This document shows positions 1 through 13,400 of a stretch of 64,000 bases of DNA, piece by piece. The stretch covers positions 20,904,607-20,968,606 of the forward strand of contig NC_026656.2 in the NCBI RefSeq assembly GCF_000004075.3, read 5' to 3'. The position numbers and the translations under genes are program-made. This stretch comes from Cucumis sativus. Its lineage: Eukaryota > Streptophyta > Magnoliopsida > Cucurbitales > Cucurbitaceae. The notes under the pieces are model-generated. The model ran no database searches. It was not told the DNA's origin and saw nothing but the letters and a program-made list of their open reading frames with translations. The stretch's first letter is position 1. Each line of letters opens with the position of its first letter.

Positions 1-555
1 AACAAATTAGATACGACCTTAATATGAATCATGTAGTGTTTAAAGTTAAGGCTACATCCACCCTAAATGTATAATCTTTGCTCATCAACGAAGAGAAGTA
101 AAAGAAATATCGTTTTCTCTAACTTGCTCGACCGCAAACGACACAACATACGAGTAGAGAGGGACTTAACTACCACTTTTGAAAGCCTTTGGTGTATATA
201 TATACACACTTCAAAATATATAATTTTCACACGTGAGACAACTAAAATCTTTGATAGATGTGAAAACACACCAAAAAAATTCAAGTGATTTGCAAGTGTT
301 ACTCCAACCAAAATAAAATCTAGAATCCAATTAATTAAATCAAGAATCATTCAAAATTGCCTTTGGATATTGATGAACACTCGTATCGTTTTGATCTAAA
401 ATAAAGCTATTGAAAGACTTTGAAAGCTTTTAGACATAACAAACTTTCCATTGCTATAGAGAAAATAGAAGAAAGAAAGCTATATTGTGTGATTGGTGTT
501 TGTAAACAAAAGATTTCAAATAGAAACGAAACGATTAATGAAAGAATTTTCTTAC
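1..555. other. Probable first intron of the left-edge gene
   Basis: AT-rich sequence without a convincing exon on either strand. The open frames at 63-350 (-) and 67-288 (+) overlap each other and show no coding character or family resemblance. If the minus-strand exon ending at 556 is real, this stretch is the beginning of its first intron. Confidence 0.3.
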
Positions 556-653
556 GGTGGGAGCAGTGGGGCGTTGGTGGATGCGGTGGAATTTTGATGC
601 AAACGCGGCGGGGGATTGAGGTTGTTAAGACAGCAGGTAGTGGCCATACCCAT
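556..653 (-). CDS. First coding exon of an unidentified, probably plastid-targeted protein (partial gene)
   Basis: On the minus strand an ATG at 653 (or an in-frame one at 647, with G at +4) opens 98 nt of frame ending in a clean donor, CC|GTAAGAAA, at 556/555. The encoded start, MGMATTCCLNNLNPPP followed by a Ser/Thr/Asn/Pro-rich stretch with almost no acidic residues, resembles a chloroplast transit peptide. A pyrimidine-rich leader typical of a plant 5' UTR precedes it (about 654-880). No continuation exon is visible from 555 down to 1, so the gene would run out of the window on the left. The family is not recognised. The alternative is that the short frame is fortuitous. Confidence 0.4.
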
Positions 654-872
654 TCTTTTCTTCTTCTTTTTTTCCTCTTTTCAAATGTATTTCTGTGTGG
701 ATTTTGGGGAGAGAGGGAGATGGGATTTGGAATAGTTAAAAAGAAGAAGGAGAAGGAGGAGGAGGCGGCGGCGGTGGAGGTTGTTGGTCAGCTCACGGTA
801 GTTGAGAACGACGGCAAGGGAAGTCCAGAAAGTTTGGAATTCCCCCAAATTGGGTTAGAAATTTTAGTTTGA

Positions 873-1744
873 TTGGAAACAATCTTCGTTTTGACAATTT
901 TATGAAACAACTTTTTCAACTTTCGACTTCCTAACTTACTCCAAAGAACCTTGGAATAGTGTGGCCCACAATTTAATTTTTTTTACGTTTTGAAAAAATC
1001 TTTAGATTGTAGAACATTCTAAAAGGGTAGATACCATTAATTGAATCAGATAATCTTTTAGTCCTTTACTAAGGTTATGCCCCGCATTAAAAAAAAGGAT
1101 TTTATTTTGAGAAAAAATATGGGTTTTTGTTTGTTTGTTTGTTTTGGGCATATTTAAGGGTGTAAAAGAGAAACAATTTTTAGATACCCAAATAATTAGG
1201 GATGGAAATTGGTTGCTTGCCGTCTTGAATGACTTTAAGAGACGCGTGCTGGGAAGCCTTTTCTTTACACCAGGACACAGCGGTCATTCTCTCTCTCTCT
1301 CTCTCACATTGCTTCAACTTCAACCCTCTCAATTCCCATGCCTTCATACATTTTATTTCACATCTTTTTTTCCCTATTTAAATCATGGAAATTTGATTCT
1401 CTTTATTCTTTCGCTTGCCATTTTTCTGCATCAACTATCAATTTTGTGCACATTTTTATGAAAGGAAAAAAGAATCCTAGTTGTTAACTATGGTATTGTG
1501 ATTCTCATTTGAATTATAATGAAGAAATGTTTACATGATGACATCACCTTTCTGTTTCTTAGAATCTAAATACATTATATATTTCTCTATTTCCCTTCTT
1601 TCTTTCTCTATTGAAAAAATCACAAGACACTTACTTAAAACATGAAAACTATAGACCTTGGTTGGACATCCTTTGTAATTTAGTGTAGTGTTCCTATATT
1701 TAATGACAAAACTAAGTGGGTTGTGTGATGGGTTTTCATTTTTT
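873..1744. other. Intergenic region: leader side of the left-edge gene and 3' flank of the ABCG gene
   Basis: No gene was found. A short CT microsatellite lies near 1290-1305. The stretch 1500-1744 should hold the 3' UTR of the ABCG transporter, which ends at 1745 on the minus strand. The plus-strand open frame 1135-1461 starts at a TTG, is low complexity and is not considered a gene. Confidence 0.5.
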
Positions 1745-4700
1745 TTATCTTTTTTGGAAATTAAATGCCTTTATTGAGAAGGCAAAGATGAATCCAAAGA
1801 GAAGTGACATCCCAATATGCACCACACCAACAATACCTAGAAAATCCTGCCTGTACCCAAAATAATTTCTTATAAATTCTTCTACAGTTTCGCCTGATTG
1901 AAGGGTCTCCTCAACATCTCCAAACTGAGAAGCAACCAATCCATATAAGGTCCATGAGACTGGGCATCCCCAAAAGTACCATCTCCACCATATGGGAATC
2001 CTCTGCCATTAATTTACATCATGTAGTAAGTTTCAAACTTCTACAAAAAAGCTATATGTAAAAAGAAAAGGTAATCGAGAGTGATTTTGAAAGGACTAAA
2101 ATCACTCCCAAATATATATGCTTTTAATTATTCAAAATCAATTAATTTCAGTAACTTACTGTTCGAGGAATGAGGAACCCTGAGAAAACGTTCCATATTG
2201 CATAGAACGAAGCGGAAACTATGCTAGAGATCTGGTGGTTGGGTGTAATTGCGACAGCCATCATTCCGTAGAAAGTGAAGTACAATAAGGTGAAGTACAT
2301 GAAGAATAGATACCAGAAGAACTTGATTGCTGTCCACTCGAAACCGATCATAGCATACACGATGACACTGTAGATGGTCGATTGAATGAAGACATATGGG
2401 AGCTCAATGACAATCTGCAAGGCACATCTCTTTATTCAGTTAACTCATCTTTTACAAAAAAAAAAGCTACAACTACAAGTGTAAGCAGCAGGTAGTAGGA
2501 ATAATATTGTTAATGTAACCTGTCCGAACGCATATGGCAATGCTGAGTACATTCCTGCTGCTCTTTCTCTATAAAAAACTGTTCTCTCAATGGCCACAAC
2601 TGGTTGAACGGAAGAGGAATTTTGTGTACCAATGAAGAGAACAGCGACATACATGGAACCTATTGCATTGAAAACATCTTGCCGTGTTTTCCTGCATTGG
2701 CAAGGGACTAAAGTGAAGCTACCAACTAGAGATTTAAGAAATTATGACGAAAATAAAACTGTCCAAACTCTTTGCCACTAAAGCTCTCTGTTTTTCCTCC
2801 ATTACCTTCTCGAGCCAAGGTCCCAAAATATTGTCCCAAATAGAATGGCAACAAAAGTTGCAAATATAAGTCTCACGACGGTGTATGGTGGGTTACGCCA
2901 ATAGGAGAGGTGCTGTTTCCATAGACATGCCATGCACTGGTTAAGGAAAGATTGAGAGTATTGAGTAGGAAACAACAAGTCCTTCGAACCTGGTGAAGGC
3001 ATGCTCAGTTCCTTGATCAAGGCTTTGTTTCTCCTGTGTCATAGTCATATCTGTATATTATTAAATAATCTAAAGGAAGATGTAACATAGGACTTCCTTT
3101 AATGCCATTAGTTTCCATATGGCATCAAATAAATTGCATAAGACAAACTTTTGACCCAATGAAATCTTGGTGTTTACTCATTTAGACAGTGGTGGAAAAC
3201 TTTAGTCATGATTAGGAACATAATTAGAATGTACCTATATAGTTCTGAGTTCCTATAGATGTCAGTGAAGTTAACCCCAAGAGCAGCTTCCTGTGCTGGT
3301 GAAGTGATATCTAACATCCAAGTTGCAGGATTGTAACCATCCTTGATCTTTGGAACTCCTTCAATTCCCTTGATGAAGAAAAATCACCGTGTTTAGAGAT
3401 TTAAAAAAAACATGGTATTGATTTCAACCACAAGTATGGATTATCCTCACTTCAAAGTATTCAATTAAGTGGGAAGAATGGCGACCAATCGGACCAACGT
3501 ATATTGCTTCTCCTCCTCTTTTCAAGAGAAATAGCTGCAATGAGGCATTCCAGGATTTTTTTTCCCTATTAATTCCATTATGAAAGAAAGAAAAAAAAAA
3601 TTAACCAACTTCTCAAATGAAAGGGTGTTCACCTCATCAAAAGCATCAAATATATCAATACTTGGTTGGTGAATAGTGCAGACTACAGTTCGTCCAGTGT
3701 CAACTGTGTTCCTCACAGTTCTCATGACTATTGCTGCTGCCCTAGCATCAAGACCAGAGGTTGGCTCGTCCATGAAAATTATAGATGGATTAGCCACGAG
3801 TTCAACTGCTATAGTTAGCCTCTTGCGCTGTTCAGTTGTAAGTCCATTAACTCCAGGCAATCCAACAAGAGAATCTCTCAACGGGGTTAACTCCATGAGT
3901 TCCATGACTTCCTTGATAAACATCTGAAATGCACAATCATTGAGTTAATAATCATAAAATAAAAGATATACTTGCAACTTTTTCTTAAGAAAGGAGAGAA
4001 TAAAGATGGATACATTTTTAGTGGCTGAATCAACATCAGAGGGTAATCTGAGCCATGCGGAATACATCAATGATTCATAGACTGTAACATGTGGAGAGTG
4101 GATATCAGTTTGCTCACAATATCCTGAAATACGAGCAAATGTTTCTTGCCTCTTTGGAAACCCAGATATTGTGACTTTTCCATCTGTAAATCCACCAGTT
4201 TTCCTTCCAGCCAACACGTCCATTAGAGTCGTTTTACCGGCACCACTAACGCCCATTAAAGCTGTTAAAACACCTGGCCTGAAAGCACCACTGACGCCCT
4301 TTAGCAATTCCAATTTGTCCTCAACGACACCTTGAGCTTTCATTTCCTAAAAAAAGTTAATTTCGAAAGAAGCGTTAGTTTTAAAAAATTCTGACATGGT
4401 TTCCGTTTGAGAAAAGGTGGTTGTGTTGCTGTAACGATCATTTAATATACCATTGTGCATCATGGTTCACTGAAATTCAAATAAATACCTGTGGCATGTC
4501 TACAGCATATCTGATTTCGTCAAAAGTGATAGAATGGGGTTCATAAGGAAGAACCATCCCTCGGTTGTCATTATGTTTAACTTCATTGGTGCTCCCAACA
4601 CTGGTAGCCAATGTCCTGGACGGCATATTTTGACTTTCTGTTTCTGCATTATAAAGATATTCATCAGGTATTCTAATGGATAAAGCTAGGCAAAATATCA

Positions 4701-7700
4701 ATCTCAAATCGATGACCCACCAAAGAAGATGTTTGTCTTTTTTGGTTGTTCTATTTTTCCAGTTCTGTTCGCATTTTTCTCAGCCAAGGTATCTTCAGAT
4801 AGCACCGCTTGCGCCTGACCAAATGCTGCAGGAAATTAATCAAACTGTCAGTAACGTGTACAAATTAAAGTGTCAAAATTGTACAAAGTGAATGACTTAC
4901 GATCTAAGTAATGCAAGGCCAAAATGAAGAGAAAATTGAAAACCAAAACGTATCCAATTGTTGCTCCTACTCCAATCCAATACCAATAAGCTTCTGGGAA
5001 AATCCCTCGAGACTTCAAGATTGAAATGCCCAACGGTTCTGAGGAATTAGAAGGCACCTGCAGTACACAAATTCCACATGTTTATCGGTTCTTGCTGATG
5101 AAATTTCTATACAATGTTACATCTATGAATCAGAAGATCATTTTCGTACGTACATGCCTCCAGCTATTCCCAAGAAATTCGTTTACTGCTATAGCATTCT
5201 GTCCATACATCATTGGTGAGACCCAATAGCCCCACAACCACCATGAATGTACATCCTCTAATAAGAAAGGACAGATTAGTTTTTCTTTACAAGTCAGAAA
5301 TGTCGGTCACAATATATTCTGTAGGTTGTATTCAAAATAAACATGGAAGCTACCTCGAGCCACGATAAATCCACCCAAAACCATAACTACTGGTAGAGCT
5401 AATGTCGCACATGTGGTAGCCACGATAACATCTCTTCCAAGACCTGCTGCTAAGCGAAATAATCCTGATGCCATTTGGTTGATGCAGAAAAGTAAAAGAA
5501 ACTGTTTGAAAAACCTGAAAATGAATGTTCTTTGACGTTTCGTGAACTGGATAAAAGATTGGTCTTGAATTGTAAAATTGGCTAATTTTACTTACCGTTC
5601 AATGTTTGGATCAAACCCTATGACATAATATGTCATGACGACCCAAATGCCAACTTCTAGACAGGTGATTGGGATCTTGAGTATCCATGTTGGCAGAGCA
5701 TATGCCCAAGATGGATAGAAGAGAAGGTCTCTTTGCTTATAGAATACAGGAAGTTTCACAACAGTCATAGCGAGTTCAGAGAATCCATTGAACATGATTA
5801 CAACAAGAGTAAAAAACAGGGCACCCATATAAATCCCTCCATCGATTTCAGAATCTCGATGCAGCTCGGTTCGTAGGAAGAGTGTCATTGTTATCAATGC
5901 CATTATAATAAGCTGAAAGGAAAAAATAAGTGAAGTTGAAAATGAGAAGAGCTCAAATATTATACATTAATCTCGTGTGGTGTATTTGAGCAATTTTTTT
6001 TAGGATAAATGCCACTTACTTGGAACAATTTGAAAATGTATACAAAAGAATTCCTCTTCATTAGCAGAAGTTCTCTGGAAATGCAGGCTTTCAACACCTC
6101 CTTTTTGCTAACACCGTATTTCTTAGAAGTTAAAGTAGCTGGGTGGCATTTGGACCTGTTGAACGGAGTGGCAAGCTCATCTCCCAGTTCTCGACCAATA
6201 TGAAATGACTGAAATGCATCAGAAAATTCTTTAACTGAAACAAATCTATATGGTTCATCTCGAATTGCCCAGTACTGCTCTTGGTCTTTCCTTGAGGTCA
6301 CCTAGCATGAATGAGAAGAGAACGTTCAGTATGATAGCATATAGAGTACAGTGTCTCCTGACAAACCAATGTAAGCGCAAAAGAGGTAATTACTTCTTGA
6401 AGAAAATCAGCCACCCCTTTTCTCTCTGGACACTTGAAGCCCATATGTGCAAAGAAGGTGAGAACATCTTCTCGTGGGCCTTGGTACACAATATGCCCAT
6501 CTGACAGAAGGATTATATCATCAAAAAGATCAAATGTCTCTGGTGCTGGTTGGAGAAGAGATATAACAGCGGTTCCGTTAAGTATATGGATTGATTGCCT
6601 GAGAGAATTCACTATCTGGTACGTTGTTGAACTGTCTAAACCGTTAGAAATTTCATCCATGAAGAGTGCCCTAGCTGGTCCAACTAGCATCTCCCCTGTT
6701 TTTATTGGCAAGAAATTTGAGAAATAAAAAACATTTTGACAATTTTGAATTTTATGAAAGTGGATAAAAAAACTCCACAAAAAAGACTCCTGTATTTTAC
6801 CTGTTGTAAGACGCTTCCTCTGTCCTCCAGAGATACCCCTTATCATTTCATCCCCCACCAAAGTATCAGCACACATCTCAAGTCCTAAAATCTGCAAAAC
6901 TATACTATCAGATAGAGTGGGACAGAGTACATGCAATTCAATCTTCTTCTATGGTTGAAAGACGGTTCATCACATATGCAAATTTTGAGTTCGTACCTTG
7001 AGGATATAGTCTGTAATAATATTAGTTTCTTGCCCTTCTAGTGCTTCTGCCTGCAAGTTTTGAAGCATTGATTACAGAACTTGTAAAAGACCGAAAACTT
7101 CTTTTCCATTATGATGTGCTTCTTTCAATTCAAACCTTCATGTAGATATCAAGATCAGGGTCAGGTTTGATATTTGCAGCCTTTTCTCTCCTCGAAAGTT
7201 CTGCCAACATTTCTGAAAAAAAAAAAAATCAATTTGGAAGCAAGTAGTTAGCATCTTCAGCTAATATAAAATTTATCGTGGGATTTTAGCAACTAACCAT
7301 ATCGTGGTCCGACCCCTTGACATCTTGCTGAAAAAGCCAATGTCTCCCTTACAGTCATCTCTCCAATATGCAGATCATGTTGACTTATGTAAGCTGAAGT
7401 CCTTTGCGGTACGAACTCCTCCATTCCATGTCCATTGTATGAAACTTTACCAGAAAACTGGAACCCACAAGAACTCTCAACACTGTGGCATTAAAAGTCT
7501 CCAAGTATTTAGTTTATACATAAGGTTTAGGATTTGATTCTTACTTTGAGATCTTTCCCAAGTTTTCCAGCCAAAGCCAATAGTAAAGTGGTTTTTCCAG
7601 AACTTGGGGGACCCAAAAGCAACGTCATTCTGCAGAATAAGAACAACCAGCGTTATGAATAATGAAAAAGTGATGGTTACAAACAATCTTATCCTCCAGA

Positions 7701-8689
7701 TTCAAACCATATTCTTGTTCGTTTACCTCTTAGGCTTGATGATTCCACTGACATCATGAAGCACTGATAGGGATTTCTTCTTACTTGGAAGGATGTGAAG
7801 ATAATTTAGTAAACCCTGCAGACAACAGAAAGCAAGTAAAAAATGAGATATAGTTTTTAAGACATAGATATACTAATCTGAAAATTTATTTGATTACCTC
7901 TAATATGTTGAGAGAGAAATTGAACATTGTGGGCAATGCTCTTCTTCCCACATAAACTTCTGCTTCAACATTTAGATGCTCAAACCGAACTTCAATTGTT
8001 GGGATTTCTAGACCAACTCTGTGTTTTAATATATTGGAACATTAAATTTATTAAATCTAAAATTTGAAAAATATTGTAAAATAGATAAATAAACAAATAA
8101 ATGATAATCAACAGCTCAAAAACATAAAATCGCAACGAACAGTAAACTTCAACTTGTTAAATCAAACAATGGCTATATAAATCATAAGCATTATGGCATT
8201 ACTAAATCATCATACCATAACAAAATTCGAAACCAATAGACTGTAATTAGTACTTCTCGTAAAATATGAAGACATTACGATTTCATTTCATCATCAAGCA
8301 TTCCTCAACATACTGTTAGAGTTTGTGTGAGCTTCAACTCAACGATTTCAATCTACGAAGCTATTCCAGAGCACAAAAATAGCAATGTAAAGAAATATAA
8401 TAACTTCTTCCATTCCAAATCATTAATCATGAACTAACCTTTCAATCCGGCCTCTAAGCTTCAACAGAAACTCCTCATTATCTTCCTCAGCAATCTTAAC
8501 AAGCCTTTCCAAAACATGTCTCCTCTCCAACAATCCAATCTTCCGTATATCGATCTCCCTAGCTTCACCTTGCTCCTCTTTCAGTATCCCTCTCCGTATC
8601 CGCAAATAAGTGGGAAGCTTCTCGATGGCCGCCCATTTCAGAGCCTCTTCGTCGTCGTCTCCACAGGAAGACCTGGAGAAAACTTCCAT
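1745..8689 (-). CDS. Full-size ABCG (pleiotropic drug resistance, PDR) ABC transporter
   Basis: Plasma-membrane exporter family of plants, which moves terpenoids, phenolics, hormones or toxic compounds; the substrate here cannot be told. Twenty-four exons join in one frame (8689-8439, 8018-7898, 7815-7727, 7629-7545, 7457-7298, 7212-7136, 7050-6997, 6891-6801, 6695-6394, 6301-6020, 5912-5596, 5514-5354, 5257-5154, 5057-4901, 4825-4721, 4643-4489, 4346-4014, 3923-3633, 3534-3451, 3368-3235, 3033-2806, 2691-2520, 2414-2160, 2002-1745), giving 1,421 aa, normal for the family. The order is NBD1-TMD1-NBD2-TMD2. NBD1 has Walker [10 protein letters not shown] (about 160-168), ISGGQ (299-303) and ALFMDE (319-324). 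NBD2 has GVSGAGKTT (869-877), LTTEQ (976-980) and FMDE (to 1001). NBD1 has Q where NBD2 has the switch His (LLQPAPE versus IHQPSID), as usual in plant PDRs. The N-terminus ([17 protein letters not shown]) and PDR motifs such as SSVQPVV and [17 protein letters not shown] fit. All junctions are GT-AG. The gene looks intact; the exact orthologue is not assigned. Confidence 0.95.
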
Positions 8690-8924
8690 GGCACAGAATT
8701 AATAACAATTCCCCTGAAACAAAACCTTTGAAACTGCTTCCACTGCAAAATGTGTAGAGACGATGATGGAGTAATACAATGGAGACTAGAAATTTGAAGA
8801 ATCCATTGGAACTATAGGTATGTGGAGTAAGGAAGTTGGAGGGTAATGGCGGTGGCTCTTGTGAGCTTTATTTCTCGAGTAGTAGGATTGTTTGCTGATG
8901 AGATATGGAGGACAAAGAAGCCAT

Positions 8925-8940
8925 AATATATATAAATAGA
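8925..8940 (-). promoter_or_regulatory. Candidate TATA box of the ABCG gene
   Basis: Read on the minus strand the sequence is TTTATATATATTATGG, about 240 nt upstream of the ATG at 8689. This allows a leader of about 200 nt, and no other TATA-like run lies closer. The stretch is also TATA-like on the plus strand, so direction is not certain. Confidence 0.35.
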
Positions 8941-9479
8941 TATTAAAGAGTCAGCTCAAATAATGGTATGTGTTGCGTTTTATTATGGTCATGTGATTCA
9001 ATGATATGATTTGATTAGCAACAGAAAGAAAAAGGGTGGAAAAAGGGTAACACTAATCAATGAAGTCAATCTCATGCATTCTCATCTCTTTCTTTATAAT
9101 TTTTTCAAATATATATTTAACTTAACTTAACTTAACTTAACAATCTTAAATTGTATTAAAAATCATGATTGTTTTTATGAATTAATCTGTAATTCTAGGG
9201 TATTCATATATAGGATTTTACAAAACTTTAATCCAAACTTAAAATGAGTTTCATTATTTGGAAATTCCACTGGACTTGCTTTGTCTCATTTTTCATATCC
9301 TTCCATCAATTTTTATTTAAACATATCACTTACCCACATGACTCACATGCTACCACATATACCGTACTACACTTCTTTGTTTATCTTTAATTACACTATT
9401 TTTTTTTTGTTTTGTTTCTTCTTCCAATAAATTTTGTTTACCCTTGTCGAAAGTAAGGTCTAAAGCCTAAGGATGGACC
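8941..9479. other. Intergenic, upstream flank of the ABCG gene
   Basis: AT-rich sequence without coding signal. It includes a short tandem array of a 5-bp unit (AACTT/CTTAA) near 9118-9141. Any distal promoter elements of the ABCG gene would lie here; none is clear. Confidence 0.4.
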
Positions 9480-10450
9480 AAGTTCGTAGGTAATAGGAAG
9501 AGCGCGTGAAAGAATATACATGATTCAAAAGAGAAATTGTCAGGACGTTGAGATTTGGATTGATCAACAAACTGACAACCAAAAAATAATTGAATTGGAC
9601 AAGGATGGATATTCTACGACCTCAAGTGTCGGAACTGATAAGAAACCTTTAGGCATTGGATCTAAGCATCATGTTAAACAACAAGACTCAAAGAACACAA
9701 CCTCTTCGGCCGCAAAACAAATTTGATTTCAACTCCTAAAATAGGCTAGATACATTGCTTAGATCATCTAAAAAACCAAGGATCCGACAAAGTTAAAAAC
9801 TCTCGTCAATTTTTTATCTTCAAAGCACTCCACAAGCAAGATAAATCAACCTTCACTTAAATGCTCAAAATATTCGCACATTCTATCACAATTACACACA
9901 ATAGCAAAAGTTATATATTCTAGAATTTTCAGATTTTATTCATCCTAATTTTTTTAAAAAATGTGAAAATTACAACCCTATTTATACTAATTTAATTTCA
10001 TTCCATTTCAACTACTGTAATAAATAAAAACACATAAATACATAATTTCTTAAATATTTAATATTATGACTTTTGGGTTGTCAAAATAAATCTTCAACTT
10101 ATTCATTTGATTCAATTATGATTTCTTTCTCATCTTCTTCAAGAAGATTTGTCCTCAAATCTAATGGATCTCTTTCAAATGTAACTTCAAGTAGTCATCT
10201 TCTTTGCTCTTGAATTCACGAACAACAAAGTTCAACATAAAATCTCTAAAATCACTTCTTCTTATTTTTTCAATCATTCCAAATTCTTCTTTTTAAAATA
10301 TGAAAATTACAACTCTATTTATACTAATTAAAATATGAAATGAAAAGTCCGGACATTTAATTTTACACCATTTCAATTACCATAATAAATTAAAATACAC
10401 AAATACATAATTCTTTAAATATTTAATATTATAATTTTTGAGTTGCGAAA
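9480..10450 (-). mobile_element. Fossil fragment of an LTR retrotransposon (probably Ty3/gypsy type)
   Basis: Read on the minus strand, the segment near 10130-10170 resembles the pre-LTR segment (ATTTGAGGACAAATCTTC and a following Glu-rich stretch) often seen at the end of plant gypsy elements. Next comes LTR-like sequence with a TATAAATAGGG promoter motif near 9985. A diverged direct copy of the same 110-150 bp block lies at 10297-10446 and 9958-10081, which suggests two overlapping or nested LTR pieces. The element is broken and old. No pol domain can be seen and the ends are approximate. Confidence 0.35.
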
Positions 10451-13400
10451 ATAACTCTCGTGGTTGAAGATGATGAAGTTGTAAATAAGGTGACTGGACG
10501 GGTAGAAGTGAAAAGTGTGCAAAGGAAAGAGTTAAAGTAAGCAATCTTATTAATTGAATTGAATATGGAAATTAATGATTACATTGTCGATAAAATTGGG
10601 TGGTACACAGATTCGTACCAATCAACATGGGATTAGTCCTGTTAATGAAATCGCAATGCTTGATTTACAAATGATATTTTATTTAAGTAGAAAATCGATG
10701 AAACCTATTTTGTATTTTATTCAATTAAATTAATAATAAGGTCTATATTAAAATGAAAACTAATCCAAAATTAGACAATAATTAATAGCCTGAGGGAATC
10801 AAAGCTGAACCATGTAGGAGAAGCATAGTCGGGTGGACAGCATTACCTGACCTTAAGTTTAACAATTATAATAATAATTAAGATTCATAATTTAAAAAGT
10901 GTTTAATAAGAAAAAGAAAGTGTAAATTAGTTAGAAAGAATCTGAAGGGGTTTGAAAAGCAATCTTCCTCGGGAGGGGGAGTGGAAAGTGATAGTATTGA
11001 GTATGGTACGATGGGTTTCTAATTATGTGGAAGAGAGGAAATTGGGATATAGTAATAAAAAGGAAAACGACAGAGTTAGAGTTAGAGTTAATATTATTAG
11101 TATGGAGGGAAGGCAACATTAGAAAATATTGATGAATGTAATAATTGGGATTAATCATAAAATTAGGGCAACGGGTACAAAATCCCCACGGATCCGGAGA
11201 AGATCGGTCGGTCCATAGTCAACTATTTCTTTATTATTCACAACTCATTTCCAAATTAATCTCTTTATTTTATTATATATATATATTTTTTATTTTCTCA
11301 TTGTGTATATATATATATATATATTATATGGTACAATGCATCTGATGTGGTAAGGTAAGGTTACGTTATATTATTATTGTTATTGTTATCATTATCATTA
11401 GTATTATAAAATTATTCTCTTTCATTAAAAGTTTCTTTTGCTGCTTCCTCAGGCTATATATTTCATTGCATGTTCGATATTATTTGGATGTAAAGATATC
11501 GCCTATCATGTGAGTAAGATAGAGAATATTACTTGTATGCAATATTCATTTCAAAATTTTAATGATATATATATGGACACTTAAGTGTTAAAATGCGGTG
11601 AAATAAAGGAAATTGCTTGTTTATTATATATTATATTAAACTTGTTTTCGTTTGTTAATTTTAAAATTTTGGTATTATAACATATGGTTTAGAGACGTAA
11701 GTTGTTGTTTTTTCACTGATTAATATTAATTTTTACTTGTTACATTTTATTTTAGCTAATGTATAGATGGTAAAATGTACGATAGTTAGACAGTGGAAAA
11801 AAACTCTATTATAAAATGTTGATTGTAATCCAAAAAAAGAATAATGAAACTGAATAAATCAAACTGTACACTCTCTATTGTTGATTAAGACATCTATAAC
11901 TACGAGTTAGTTGAAATATATTCACTTTGATTAATTATATATATAAAAAAATAGATATATATATATAGTCTTAATTAAGATAAAATAATTAGTTTTCAAA
12001 TGACTTGACCTAACGACTTTAATGTTGAACGTTCTAATTCAAAAAAGAAATAACAAAAACAACATTTTGCTTATGCGACAAAACACTCCACCGTCGTATA
12101 TCCTACCCACCCGACGAAAAGAGTTAGAACCCTAACAGGATTTTAACTTTTAATGTTGATGTTTTGATTTTGAAAGATATCTTCAAACAAAAAATGATGT
12201 GTTTAGAGAGAGAGAGAGAGGAGTGTGGAAGGTGGGGGGGAGGAAAGAATAAGGGGTAGAGGATTGTGCAGGGAATCATGGGGGAAAGAATCCAGCATTC
12301 CAGCTGTTCCTTCCCATTCGTATCATCTACCTGTCCCTTCCCATTTCTCACACACCTAAACAATCTCTTTGTCAGTCAGATCCTTTCCTTTCTTTTTTAT
12401 TCTATTTTCTCTTTTCTCTCTCTTTTTTTTATTACATGTATTTTGATTTCTATTTTTTTTTTCTACTGACTATAACTATATCCTGATTTCTATTTTCTTT
12501 GATTTAATCTTCATGTTTAGCTTCATAAACACTCACCATCGTCAAAATCTTGGTACAACCAAAATATTCTGCAGATGCCTTTTCTTTGTTTAATTGTTTT
12601 TAATTGTGTCTTTGAAACAGTGATATACCAATTATTTGTGGGATTAAATCAAATATTTGGTGTTTGATGTCCTTGCATTAAATAAAATTATTGAAGTTAT
12701 TTTGACAAATGGTCCAATATTATATCAACACACTAGGTAGATTTTATACCTTGTAATCTCAACCACTTTTGATTATATGTTTATGTGTTGGGTTGGTATA
12801 AAAATTTCAGATTAATCCATATGTGTGTGTGTGTGTGTGTGTGTGGAGAGAGAGTCTACTTTCAAGGCTTCTTACTTAGTTACAATAATCATGGAGAAGG
12901 AAAAAGAAAATCCAACCATAAATTTAATTATACATGACAAAATTAAATTAAAATTTATATAGTTTTCTAAATTATCTTAGGTCACCAACGGTAAAGATCT
13001 TTATAGCCCATGAGCTTAGGCCCAACCCATGCACCTCATTTGTCCGGCCCATTGGATGGAGGAATTCTTTCATGTTGGGTCATATGGATTGACCCAATTC
13101 AATCCAAAATTTTAATATTATTAAAATATGTAATATAACTTATAAATATTATAATTCATAAATATGTAGTTGTAATAAATAAGGTGAATTTTGATATTTA
13201 ACATATTTTAGTTATTAAAATGTGTGGTAGACAAATTTAATTATTTTAAGTTAATAAATAATATATTAAAAAATAATAATATCTTGAATTCGGGTTGGGT
13301 TGAAGATATAAGTTATCAATTTGAATTCAGGTTGATCCAAAAAATCTTTTTAATCCAACCCATTTACACCTCTATTTATTATGAATCTTAAGTAATACGT

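Noticed and set aside
420-872. 150-codon plus-strand frame
   Set aside because: Low complexity and a mirror of the probable minus-strand first exon and its pyrimidine-rich leader; no family resemblance.
1135-1461. 108-codon plus-strand frame with hydrophobic C-terminus
   Set aside because: Begins at TTG, dominated by CT and T tracts, no splice or homology support.
9520-9726. 68-codon plus-strand frame
   Set aside because: Lies antisense within the LTR-like fossil; polar, unrecognised product.
12260-12370. Possible microRNA hairpin (short GGGGGAAAGAA / GTTCCTTCCC pairing)
   Set aside because: Stem too short and imperfect, and no known plant miRNA sequence recognised.
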